Translations under genes and position numbers: made by a program
Notes under the pieces: generated by a model
The model's input: only the letters and a program-made list of their open reading frames with translations
Told to the model about the DNA's origin: nothing
Database searches by the model: none
In this document: piece after piece, positions 1-10,248 of the stretch
How the letters are laid out: the number at the start of each line of letters is the position of its first letter
Numbering within the stretch: position 1 is the stretch's first letter
NCBI RefSeq assembly: GCF_964204645.1
Contig: NC_134033.1
Span: 2,353,631 to 2,417,630, forward strand
Reading direction: 5' to 3'
Origin: Tubulanus polymorphus
Lineage: Eukaryota > Nemertea > Palaeonemertea > Tubulaniformes > Tubulanidae
DNA length: 64,000 bases

Positions 1-280
1 GCAAGAGAACAAACTGTAAAACAGGCATCAGTGTAATGTTGATACAGAACACGAAATCACAGAGAGACAAAACGATCAGATAGTTAGCGTAAGATAAACT
101 GCGGAATCTGCGACTTATCATTATCAGGAAAGTAGCCGAATTGCCGAAGGCTCCCAGGAGGAACACGACAGGCAGAACGACCAGTGACACAGTACGGTAG
201 ATACCAGACTTGTTCTGTATAGACATGATAATGATGTAGCTGTTGTAAGTTCGACCAATTTGCATCTGAGTTGAATTCAT
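1..280 (-). CDS. Rhodopsin-family GPCR, 5' part only (cut by window start)
   Basis: Reading the minus strand from the ATG at 278-280 gives 93 open codons that run off the window start. The protein matches the N-terminus of the receptor at 1,544-2,494 almost residue for residue, with the same start (MNSTQMQIGRTYNSY). It includes TM1 with the GN pair (GAFGNSATFLIM), the short first intracellular loop and TM2 with the conserved Asp (YANYLIVLSLCDFVFC). It is therefore a tandem paralogue of that receptor, not a fragment in another frame. The flanking DNA upstream of both start codons is also similar, so promoter and gene were duplicated together. Ligand unknown. The rest of the gene lies outside the window, so I cannot say whether it is intact. 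Confidence 0.75.
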   Translation of the reverse strand, partial: MNSTQMQIGRTYNSYIIIMSIQNKSGIYRTVSLVVLPVVFLLGAFGNSATFLIMISRRFRSLSYANYLIVLSLCDFVFCINITLMPVLQFVLL

Positions 281-1543
281 GATTGGCGATAATCAACTCG
301 TGAATGTGTGGACCGTCAGTCTCAATAGATCGACGCTAATGAAACTCACAATCTATTGTTCGGATCAAATGAAAAATCATTTCTAAGAAACCGAACACAA
401 TTTACTCAGATTTAGGAAAGTTTATTATTTGTAAAAGATATAAATATATCTAGATTGAAAAGAAATATTCGTCGTACAAGAATTCACTATAAATGGTGAA
501 ATACTGATGACGGGGTCAAATATTAAAATATCTTAACGGGTTGGACAATGTCTATCAGTTCTATACAGGTAAAATAGCTTTAGTAGTTCATAATCAAAAC
601 ACACAGTAAAGTAAATATTCATTACTCATTACAGTTGTACAAACTGGACTGATTGGAAATATAAGGTCCAAAGATAATCATCCTTTCATTACAACAACAA
701 CAACATTGCCACGAATTTTGAAGGGCAGTTCTTTACTTTATAAGTTCCGATTTAGGGGAATTTGCCAATGTCATCCTTTTAGGGAACGCAAGAACTTGAA
801 TATAGCTGCAAAGCATAGCTACATCCTTCACATTCGAACTGTAGAGATGAAAGTTGTAAACATGAAAACAATGTATCAACTGTTGAAAGATATCCGTACC
901 AGTGGGTTGGTCATAACTGGATTCACGTCGAATCCCTGCAGTGGCGGATCCAGGGGGAATGTGGTGGTGGTGTCCGTTGAGGTCAGGACACCTCACTGAA
1001 TTCTCGAATAAAATATGAATATTTTATCTTCATTTGTTCTTATCCATGCAATATCGACACGAATGAGAATGTTTTATTCATTTATATATGTTTATTCATA
1101 TTTTTGGTAACAATGTCTCAACATGGGTCGCCCTAAATACAATGTCTTGTGATGTGTCACAAAAAAACGAAAGATTTTAAGAGTGTTGCATAATCAGTTT
1201 AATCTCACAGCGTGAACAACATTCATTATTTACCCACTGATAGTTACAGGTTTTATAGAAGTAGCGGCATAGGATGACTACCATGCTTCTCTTTACTGGG
1301 ACATCTATATCAATTGTAGATTTCCATTGACCAATTCAAATATATTCTCACTGCCATCTCTAAGCAGTTTTGATCTTAAAAAATGCTTCTAATTTTATCT
1401 ACTTCTACCGCATCACTTTTAGTCAACATCAACGAGATTATGACTAATGCTAGTTTTGGAAAAAAAAAGATATATTTTTTTTGCTTTGATTTCGTGTCGG
1501 GTAAAGTTGTATGAAATGAAGAATCAAACTTAAACATCAATGG
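281..1543. other. Intergenic spacer between the two tandem receptors
   Basis: About the first 300-420 bases are alignable to the region upstream of the second receptor (2,495-2,900), including a shared block around the TCAATAGATCGACGCTAATG segment, so they probably hold the duplicated promoter. The remainder is AT-rich with no ORF I would defend; short ORFs on both strands at 706-999 overlap each other and match nothing I recognise. Confidence 0.5.
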
Positions 1544-2494
1544 TTATTTGACTGAATTTCTACAGCGGATTTTTGTACAAAAATATTCGCGAATTTCTCG
1601 TCCCAGTAAAAGATATATGTAGAAATTTACCACATAGTTACACTGGTGGAACATGCTAAAAATGTCGTATAGAAAATCACTCTGTTCCGGTGAGATTGGT
1701 AAAAATGTAGTAATAGTGGTTGGAAGTGTGAATATTGCGAATGCGAGTGAAACTGTTACGAGCATTATTGTTGTACGTTTTGATTTTGTCGTTTTCTGAT
1801 CGGACGACACCATTTTTGAACCTTTGAATAACTGAATTATTATAACAGAATTTGATGTCATGATCAACGTTAAAGGTAGCATAAACGCATAGATGACACC
1901 TACGCTAAAGTATATCATTTGGTCAAATAATTCATAGTAACATCCAAAAGACTGGTCGGTAAAACGTATCGACAAAGCAGGCGTGAGATACATAAACAAT
2001 ACGCTTACTGCAGTAATTATTAGTGTAGTAAACCTAGCGAATGTCGGTGTACATATCAAACGAGATGTGAACGGGAAGAGCACAACTGCCGCACGTTCTA
2101 GAGATATTGCTACTATCAACCACGAACTAATACAGGATGCAAGCGCCATTATAAACTCATAGATTTTACAACTGATTAGTGAATTCACGATAAATATTGG
2201 ACCGATGTTTGTGCGTAAGAGAAAGAACTGTAAAACAGGCACCAGTGTAAAATTGATGCAGAACACGAAATCACTGAGAGACAAAACGATCAGATAGTTA
2301 GCGTAAGATAAACCGCGGAATCTGCGACTTATCATTATCAGGAAAGTAGCCGAATTGCCGACGGCTCCCAAGAGGAACATGACAGGCAGAACGACCAGTG
2401 ACACAGTACGGTAGATACCAGACTTGTTCTGTATAGACATGAGAACGATGTAGCTGTTGTAAGTTCGACCAATTTGCATCTGAGTAGAATTCAT
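1544..2494 (-). CDS. Rhodopsin-family (class A) GPCR, 316 aa, single exon
   Basis: An uninterrupted 316-residue ORF has seven hydrophobic stretches and class A landmarks. TM1 has GAVGNSATFLIM, TM2 has LSLSDF, and a Cys in the first extracellular loop (SLISCKIYEF) could pair with FGCYYE in loop 2. The TM3 end reads SLERAAVVLFPF, so the usual DRY is ERA. TM6 reads FAIFTLP, lacking the Trp of CWxP. TM7 reads NYVVNFYIY in place of NPxxY, followed by a short helix 8 and tail rich in Lys/Arg/Cys. Two N-glycosylation sites (N2-S-T and N-K-S) lie near the N-terminus. It acts at the plasma membrane, presumably coupling to a G protein. The missing canonical residues suggest a lineage-specific peptide- or chemo-receptor-like family. 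I cannot name a ligand. The start is the same ATG as in its tandem paralogue. Confidence 0.8.
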   Translation of the reverse strand: MNSTQMQIGRTYNSYIVLMSIQNKSGIYRTVSLVVLPVMFLLGAVGNSATFLIMISRRFRGLSYANYLIVLSLSDFVFCINFTLVPVLQFFLLRTNIGPIFIVNSLISCKIYEFIMALASCISSWLIVAISLERAAVVLFPFTSRLICTPTFARFTTLIITAVSVLFMYLTPALSIRFTDQSFGCYYELFDQMIYFSVGVIYAFMLPLTLIMTSNSVIIIQLFKGSKMVSSDQKTTKSKRTTIMLVTVSLAFAIFTLPTTITTFLPISPEQSDFLYDIFSMFHQCNYVVNFYIYLLLGREIREYFCTKIRCRNSVK

Positions 2495-3496
2495 GATTCA
2501 CGATAATCAATTCTTGAAGGTGTGGACTGACAGTTTCAATAGATCGACGCTAATGAAGCTCACAAATTTATTGTTCGGATCAAATGAAAAATCAATTCTC
2601 AGAAACCGAACACAATTTGCCCAGATTTATGAAAGTTTATTTTTTGTATGAATATTATAAATTTGTCTAGATTGAAATTAAATATTCGTTGTACAAGAAT
2701 TCATTGTATATGGTGAAATACTGATATCGGGGTCAGATATTAGAATATTTTAACGGGTTTGAAAATGTCTATCAGTTCTATGTAGGAAAAATAGCATGGC
2801 ATCGCATGGCATCGCATCGCATCGCGATGTATATCACAGTTGTACAAACTGGTCTGATGGGAAATGCATAAGGTCCAAATGTAACAACACCCGCTATCAC
2901 TCTTTGATCACGACAACGACAAAAATTGACAAGAATTTTCAAGGACGGTTCTTAATTAGTTCGAATTGAGGGTATTTCCCGATATGATGTCATTTGTAGG
3001 GAAAAAAACAGATAAAGGTAGAAGCTTTTTTAAGATAAAAACTGCCGAGAGAGATGGCAGTGAGAAGAGATTTAAACTGATCAAGACACTCAGGTGACGC
3101 TGAAGCTGTATGGAGTGAATTGGTCTTAAGCATCACATTAGTTTAATATGCCGATGAGATATATATATACAACAGCGCATTCAATTTTTTGAATACACGG
3201 GTTCGACCATGGGCATCCCTAGGGGAGAGGGGGGTAGTTCGAACGAACCCCCTTTTGAATTTTCAAACGTCGACGAGCGTCGGCACATGGTCTGCAAAGC
3301 AAGATAAAATCGTGGATGCTAAGTGAACGGCCTCCGATTGCACCAGAACCCGCCTGCTTGTAAGAAATCTTCACCAATTTTCTGGGGGAGGACCCACAGA
3401 ACCCCTTTTATTCCTAAAAGCGAACTCCCCAAAAAGAATCCTGGGGACGCCCATGTAATCGAACCGTACCTGTTTTTAACTTTCCAGTCAGTTTTT
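2495..3496. other. Intergenic spacer downstream of the receptor pair
   Basis: The first 400 bases repeat the upstream region of the neighbouring receptor. A GCATC microsatellite occurs near 2,800-2,826. No convincing gene: a 64-codon ORF at 3,323-3,517 has no recognisable motif. Confidence 0.4.
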
Positions 3497-3536
3497 AGTT
3501 GGCACTCGTCTCGCTGATCTTGATTTCTTATGTTTT

Positions 3537-3657
3537 AGAAATGCATGACATCCGTCCTGTTATGGCGAAACATATTTTCACGCGTACTGTAGTATGTATT
3601 GAAGGCTCAGTGAACACATCTGATAAATCTGATCCTCGTGGATCCGAAGGACATTGA
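3537..3657 (+). other. Possible decayed exon, copy A (counterpart at 9,568-9,690)
   Basis: A good acceptor-like tract (TTGATTTCTTATGTTTTAG) is followed by an open stretch beginning MHDIRPVMAKHIF and ending at a stop after DKSDPRGSEGH. In copy B the same start is followed by a stop after seven codons in this frame, and another frame is open instead (141 codons from 9,561). The DKSDPRGSEG run survives in both copies. I do not recognise it; a distant resemblance to the C-terminal end of ZP domains is speculation, since the Cys residues expected there are missing. The disagreement between copies argues for a non-functional relic. Confidence 0.2.
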
Positions 3658-4280
3658 TTCGATCACACTGGTTTTTCCAATGCCCTCCTCACAGCAACGT
3701 CTTATAGATAGAAACCTGTTTCAATGAATCCATGATTGTTTGAAGAAGCTGATGTTTCAAGCCGCGTTCACACGACAACTAGTTAGACCGGTCTAAATGG
3801 GTCCGTACCTGAAATTTAGACCGGACCAAATTTTGGTGAGCGTTCACGCGCCGTTGTGACACGCGTTTATAAAAATCGCTTGTCACCGGGCCGTCTGCTA
3901 AATAATTCGCTAGGCCTGGATGAAGTCTTGCTTCGAGATTCCAAGTAGAGCAAGACATTCTTCATTTGACCAACACATCGATACCTCCTTTCCAGAGGCC
4001 TACTCGCAAAAGGAAAATGTTTTTCTCACGAATGTGAATAGTAGCGTCGGATAAATAGACAAAATATTGAACATCGTTTATAAGCAGAGAAATCATGAAA
4101 TTTATTGTGAGCACTCCATAGAATACAAACGGATGACTGGCACCATAAATTCCCTTTGACAGTCTGCAATAGATACGGTGAAATAGTTTCAAATAATATA
4201 TCGATATGGTACCTAATTCTATGAAGTTCTAGGTTCATTTACCAGAAGCTGTTCTGTCGTTTTTCTTAACTCTGTTTACA

Positions 4281-4424
4281 GACCCCATTCGGATCGCATA
4301 ATGACAGGCGCAACATTCTCTCCAAAGGATTGGTCTTTTCGTTTTCCTCTTCGGCTGCTGTAGCCATGGCCAACATGGACGCAAACATCCAACAGAGCGG
4401 AACTGCGAACTCGAACAAGTAACC
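4281..4424 (+). other. Short exon-like block, copy A, open on both strands
   Basis: On the plus strand a strong acceptor (polypyrimidine run ending TTTACAG at 4,280) leads into 45 open codons, PFGSHNDRRNILSKG to a TAA, with AATAAA about 80 nt on. On the minus strand the same DNA reads as a hydrophobic stretch followed by MLAMATAAEEENEKTNP and a short tail ending CDPNGVCKQS and a stop, which looks like a secreted-peptide exon with an AATAAA further on near 4,100. Both readings survive in copy B, with changes clustered in one 16-base patch. I cannot decide the strand; function unknown. Confidence 0.3.
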
Positions 4425-6778
4425 TTAAAATCAAAACATACCTCAGCGTTAAATAGAACCCGCTAAATATTATTTTGACCAAAACCTGGCTTTTCGTCTC
4501 CGCACAAATAAACATCATCGTTAACTTACGAATCATGTTGTTGATGCTCAGCGTTGTATGATCTGTTAAAACGGCACCTGTATTAAAGACATTCACAGAA
4601 AAAAATGGAACTACGTAGCACATTTAAGGGTACAGCTGCCACACTGGGAGTACAGTTTTGCGGGTATGGTACCCTTTGTATTTGGCAGTCAATGGTACCC
4701 TCCCCCTAAAGGTTAAATGCCAATCCACAGGGTGAAATTAAGAACCTTTCAAACAAAGGGTATACCAGGTATCACCCGCAATGATGTTAAGAACCACATT
4801 AGATCAAGGGTACTGCAGTCACCTAAAGAATAGATTTATCGTTAAAGGAAAAAATTCGACCTCGAAAATCAACATCAGTTGATGGCCGTTCCGTCGAACC
4901 GTGTTCAGAACTTACTCACGTGTTTGGCAGAACTGGCTTCCGTAGTTATGCTCGCTCCATCGAACTGCCTCTTTAAATAATGCCAACCCGATCGATAACT
5001 CGCCAACATCATGATATCAATGTTGCGTTTGTTCAGGCGCTGTAAGTGTGAAATTTGAATCATCTCTCATCCATCTACCGAAAAATTTCAACAATTTAAA
5101 AGCAGCTGGCAAAAATTGAAATTAGCTGAAATCGGAGTAATATTTTTTTCCGATATCTATTTCATATCCATAGAATAAACGAATTTTACTAAAAATTCAG
5201 ATAACATCGTGAAATACGACTTTCTCTGCGTAGAAAGGCGTCTTTCCCCCCGATAGACGTTATATACATGTACAGACCCCTCTGAGCAACAAATAGTAAA
5301 TCAATAAACAGTAAACCTTGCGTAAGTCGGATCGGCGAAAGTCGGATAATTACGGAAACGGCGGGCATGGATCTCGACGGAAAACCGAATTTTGAATTAA
5401 AGAAGAAAATATCTGAATTCATGTCGAGATAATCACTCGACATGTAATCGGCAAAAATATTCTTCAAACGTAAATGATTTTATGTTGAGATATATTTCAA
5501 CTGAAAATAAGATTTTTATTTCTCGTGAATGATGTCCCCAGGACGCTTCCGTAGATAATCGCTTACATCGGATTTATAATATTGATGGCCCGATTGTTCC
5601 TTCTCTTTTTCAGCGAAAAAATTATATTCGAAAGTCGGATTTCATATAAGTCGGAAATTCGTAACACTTTTCTTCGTCCCAAAATAAGATTTCAGTTAAA
5701 ATCCCTCGTCGAAAGTCGAAGGGCTATTTTCCTGCCATTGCAGTTTGATTTTTTCCCTGTTCCGACCCGTGTTCCTGGCTTGAAATGGACCCCCCGTCTT
5801 TATTTTCAATCTAGTAACTTGTCAAAGTTATGTTCATCTTAATTTTCAACCTCGTGATTTGCAAAGAAGTTAGTTATTTTTTTCCATTTTTCCGATCAAA
5901 TGAATCAAATTCATAAAAATTGTCACTGCATTTTTATATCTTTCAGCAGTCCTTACGAGGCTTTATACAGGAGATACTCAAATAATAATTTAGAAATAAA
6001 CATTTAATTTCATATTTAATTTCCCTTCCATTTTGAAACGCCTATTATAAAGATATCGTAATTTTTCCCCCTCGCCCTCCAATTTTTTCTCTTAAAAAAA
6101 TCCGATTTGTCACAAATCGGCTGGAGGAAAATAAGGTTCAGATTCAGATTCAATTTTTATCGTTCACAAATTTTACAATTCGCATCGAACAAAAATATAC
6201 ATCGATAATACATTAAAAAAAAATGACGGTATAACAGCGTGGGGAGTTCACAGTTTACAATTTGATTTGAGCATATTCGAATAAATCTAGAAAGATTTAT
6301 CGAGAATTCCTTGATCTTTTGTACAGAAAAGGGAGTTCATATTTTCAAAATTTGAAGCTGACCAAAATCTTCTAGGGATTAGTTTTAATGTCCCTGATCA
6401 ACCATCGCTTACACAGTACGGTAATATATATTTAAAAAAAAAAACTTTAAAATAATTTTAGAATAATTTTTTTCCAATGCAATCCTATACCGATCGATAC
6501 TCGCGTATCGAATTTCCACGCACTTTATTTTTGAATAGGTAATTCAAGATATATTTTCAGTTTGTTCAGTTTGGCTCAAAATGGAGACGTTTTGAAGCGT
6601 GATCCATCAGTAAACGCAGGAAATATAAGTACGTAAATCATACAGCGAAGTGAATTGGTATCAATTTTCATTTCCGTTTGACAACGTCACCCGGTACTAA
6701 TCCGATCCTCTACAGCCTCTATCCTACAACTTCCCCGATTTGAATGGAACCTACCGGGACCACAGTCATACGAGTGAA

Positions 6779-6945
6779 CGCGAGAATGAATCCCACAATT
6801 ATTGAGCCAAAATGCCGCAATTTTTTTGAATATTCGAAATGTAATATATCGGGCGTAGTTTTTAGCCGAAACGTCGCTCAAATATGTATACATTTCAATT
6901 TAACAACTTTGCATTTTTGGCTTCATTATTGTGGGATTTCTCGCG
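6779..6945. repeat. Palindromic element, copy A
   Basis: The left arm beginning CGCGAGAATGAATCCCACAA is matched by an inverted right arm ending TTGTGGGATTTCTCGCG, about 35 bp each. This is a small foldback (MITE-like) element with no coding capacity. Copy B is at 12,779-12,945, where the arms pair even better. Confidence 0.65.
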
Positions 6946-7211
6946 TTTAAATTCATCATACACGAATATTGTGTGGTTATCGACCTTTCATACAAGTTTC
7001 ATTGTATATTCAACGATGCAATAATGCAAGCAGACTTTATGAATATCAAACGAGAGACCTAAGTTGTTGTGGTACGAATTGAGGTCGGAATCCGAAGGTT
7101 GAGTGCTTCAAAATCCATTCGAACAAATTTGTTCTCACGTCGAGGGGACTTTTAACACGTAACTACCGGCGGCGTCGATCCAACGTGGTTTAGATATGGT
7201 ACCAAACGCTC

Positions 7212-7313
7212 CTGGATCCAGTTCCACGGTTGTGAGTTGAGATTTGACTCAGAGTTAATTCATCGAAAATGAGCTGATTTCAACTCGGAGTAGTTAACTC
7301 TGACTGTGGACCC
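7212..7313. repeat. Palindromic element, family F1 (GGATCCAGTTCCACAGTTGT ends)
   Basis: About 100 bp. The left end is GGATCCAGTTCCACGGTTGTG and the right end an inverted, partly worn copy ending CTGTGGACCC. The centre TCATCGAAAATGAGCTGATT is shared with the copies at 13,209-13,310 and 29,032-29,128. Confidence 0.6.
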
Positions 7314-7499
7314 GAACCCGCTTATTCGAAGATACTGCGGAACCCCTGATTCGAATATTCTCGGAGCTACCCTCGCAATTGTTGCCTCGCCTGCCGAGAT
7401 AAACGAAGCCCGACAAGCGGATTGACTACGGTGGTACGAGTCCCGACTGAACCACACCGACCTCGGCTACCAGTGCCCGCTCTAGACCAGCCGGGTTCA

Positions 7500-7815
7500 T
7501 CGAGGTTTTAATCCTAAAATAAGAGTCAAACTGTTTTTTTTTCTTGCAGTTACACAAACTACGGCAAAACGTTGACAGGGGCTGAGCGGCCACTTTTATT
7601 CTATCCCTGATGTGCACGTTGTTTTCCCTGACTTGATCTGCAAGGATCCAATCAACAAATACGCAAGACATAGACAAAAACTGTGATTTTACGCATAATC
7701 TGACCTTCTCAACAAATATCCCTGACTTTTAGCTCTTTTCTCTCCACAAAATTCCCTGACTTAAAAAAAAAAGAAGTTTTCCCTGATTTCCAGGTGAGTG
7801 GCGCCCTGGTTAAGA
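7500..7815 (-). repeat. Dispersed repeat with CAGGGAAAA-type motifs (copy A; copy B 13,510-13,815)
   Basis: On the minus strand it begins with a CCAGGGCGCCACTCACCTGG-type head and then repeated CAGGGAAA motifs. Related heads or bodies recur on the plus strand at 47,812-48,190, 48,620-48,840, 54,546-54,980, 57,522-57,690 and 58,385-58,630, so this is a dispersed family with many intronic copies. No coding capacity; class uncertain. Confidence 0.45.
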
Positions 7816-8214
7816 ATAGTATTCAAATAAAATGACTAACAAAAAAATTATTTCATTAAAGTTAATTACAATTCATTTATCTTTTATTTTAGACAAATAT
7901 TTACACATATCTATATAATATCTCATTATTTTGTGGTTTTTATAATAATAGTAATAATATTAATAATAATACATGTATTTATATTTTTTTTCTTTCATAT
8001 ATATTTGGCTGGCCGTAAAGTGTAGCACGATTAATTAATAATGTTATCGATTTAAAAAAATGTCCAACTTTATTTCTAGAGCCAGGAGCGAAGATAGTGA
8101 CACTGACTTAACTGCCAGGGTCAGCACAGATAAGGTCTATATAAAAAGAATGAAGACACAAGATGACTTGTTTCCTACACAGTAAACTCTGCCTTACGCA
8201 AGCAGTGCTGTAAA

Positions 8215-8745
8215 TTGAGTTGAGAATCAGGGAACTCGATTGCTGTCAATATTTCACCGAGTTGACAATCAGGGAACTCGGTAGCGTTTTTGGTTGGATT
8301 GCTGTCAACATTTTGCGAGGGTACACTGTAGCGTGTCGAGACTACTGTCAATATTTCAACGAGTTGACAATCAGGGAACTCGGTAGCGTGTTGAGACTGC
8401 TGTAAATATTTCAACGAGTTGACAATCAGGGAACTCGGTAGCGTTTGGTTGGATTGCTGTCAACATTTTGCGAGGCTACACTGTAGCGTGTCGAGACTAC
8501 TGTCAATATTTCAACGAGTTGACAATCAGGGAACTCGGTAGCGTGTTGAGACTGCTGTAAATATTTCAACGAGTTGACAATCAGGGAACTCGGTAGCGTT
8601 TGGTTGGATTGCTGTCAACATTTTGCGAGGCTACACTGTAGCGTGTCGAGACTACTGTCAATATTTCAACGAGTTGACAATCAGGGAACTCGGTAGCGTG
8701 TTGAGACTGCTGTAAATATTTCACCGAGTTGAGAATCAGAGAGAT
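8215..8745. repeat. Minisatellite, copy A (about 56-bp unit in a roughly 153-bp higher-order repeat)
   Basis: The unit GAGTTGACAATCAGGGAACT recurs with alternating spacers. A longer unit including TTGGTTGGATTGCTGTCAAC repeats with about 153-bp spacing at about 8,290, 8,448 and 8,601. Copy B (14,225-14,560) has fewer units, showing copy-number change after the segmental duplication. Confidence 0.8.
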
Positions 8746-9199
8746 TAAAGTTTTTCCAAATATGTCTTAGTCCTAACGCAGAGTCTACTGTATATGCAGG
8801 AGTCCTCTCAATTTCTTTTTCTTAAAGACACAAACTTAATCCGTTTTTTGGATTAAACCGAACCCGAATCTATCCTAAAACCGGGTTCGACTTGTATCTC
8901 CGCGTACATGCAGGTCATCAACGTGGTACACAGGGGTTTTAAAAATAACATTCAACATTTTCTAATCACGTCAAGGGGCGCGACTAGCGTTTAAAAGAGA
9001 ACGACGACGACAACGACGATCCTCGGTCCTCATCGTGTAGATAATAAATAAAAAACTTTTTTTTTCGTTCAATATCCAGGGTTCTTATTGATCAGGGGGA
9101 TAAAAAGATTCCTTCGATCCGGGTTCCACAGATCGGAGTCACAAGATTCAACTCTACAGCGACGTTTCTTTTAATTCTCACGATATTTCCCTGACCCTC

Positions 9200-9370
9200 G
9201 ACCAAAAATTTCCTGATTAAATTATAAGATATCCTCAGTGAAGGCCGTTTCTTATCGAGGGGTTCCTTGTGTCACTCGTCACCAGCATGAACAACAAGAC
9301 ACCAAAAATTCAAATTCCCTGATTAAATTATAAGATATCCTCAGTGAGGGATGTTTCTTATCGCGAAGTT
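9200..9370. repeat. 106-bp minisatellite family, about 1.7 copies
   Basis: Units contain ATTATAAGATATCCTCAGTG and a GTGTCACTCGTCACCAGCA segment. Same family as 15,003-15,440 and, inverted, 29,278-29,892. Confidence 0.65.
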
Positions 9371-10106
9371 TCTTGTAGGAATATTTTTACGCGTTTCTTG
9401 CGTGGAAGAAAGAAGTTAAGATGGGGAAGACTTTTAAGTGCAGAAACTCTAAAAACATTCTTTGTCGGAATATTGCCCGAACATCACCGTGGCACCTAGA
9501 AGAGTTGATTAGCGTCTCTTGAATTCCAGTTGGCACTCGCCTTGCTGATCTTGATTTCTTATGTTTCAGAAATGCACGAAATCCGTCCTGTATAGGCGAA
9601 AAATATTTTTACGCGTACTGCAGTATGAAGGCTTAGTGGCAACATATGATAAATCTGATCCTCGTGGATCCGAGGGACGTTGGCTCTTACACACTGGTTT
9701 TTCCAATGCCCTTCACAGCGGCGTCTTGGATAGAATCCTGTCTCAACGAATACATGATTGTTTGAAGAAGTTGATGTTTCTTTTGGTCGAAATTGTCACG
9801 TCGTCGATATATAGCCTACACGTCGATACCGCCTTTACAGAGGCCTACTCGCAAAAGAAAAATGTATTTTCGTCGAATATGAATAGTAGCATATCGAACG
9901 CGTTATATGAGCAGGGAAATCATGAAATTTATTTTGAGTACTTCATAGAATACAAACGGATGACTGGCTCCATAAATTCCCTTTGACAGTCTGCAATAGA
10001 TACGATGAAATATTTTCAAATGATATATCGATGGTGGTACTTAATTCTATGAAGTTCTAGAGTTATTTACCAGAGCTGCTCTGTCGTTTTTCTTAACTCT
10101 GTTTAC

Positions 10107-10248
10107 AGACCCCATTCGGATCGCATGCAAACTGGCGCACCATTCTCTCCAAAGGATTGGTCTTTTCGTTTTCCTCTTCGGCTGCTGTAGCCATGGCCAA
10201 CATGGACACAAACATCCAACAGAGCGGAACTGCGAACTCAAACAAGTA
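10107..10248 (+). other. Short exon-like block, copy B
   Basis: Counterpart of the block at 4,281 with the same acceptor tract and the same stops on both strands. The plus-strand reading differs at HANWRT versus HNDRRN, the minus-strand reading at VRQFA versus LRLSL. The remaining sequence is almost unchanged. Confidence 0.3.

Larger units (their letters stand above)
3497..9370. repeat. Tandem segmental duplication, copy A
   Basis: The block from the TTGGCACTCG motif at about 3,497 re-occurs from about 9,529. The offset is about 6.03 kb at the left edge, 5.83 kb near 4.3-5.9 kb and 6.00 kb from 6.1 kb on, reflecting indels. Copy A has about 200 bp (3,759-3,967) absent from B and lacks about 166 bp present in B (11,940-12,106). 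Most of the alignable part is near-identical by eye, so the event looks recent. No intact long gene lies inside. Confidence 0.85.

Noticed and set aside
84-296. 70-codon minus-strand ORF matched by one at 2,298-2,510
   Set aside because: Both are out of frame with the real receptor start and exist only because the paralogues are similar DNA.
8215-8745. Regular repeats resembling a CRISPR array
   Set aside because: Spacers are repeats of each other, no cas genes, and the context is an animal genome; it is a minisatellite. The same holds for 39,592-40,080.
9561-9986. 141-codon plus-strand ORF in segmental copy B
   Set aside because: No recognisable motif, the matching DNA in copy A is broken by frameshifts and a 200-bp difference, and it overlaps a possible 3' end on the other strand.
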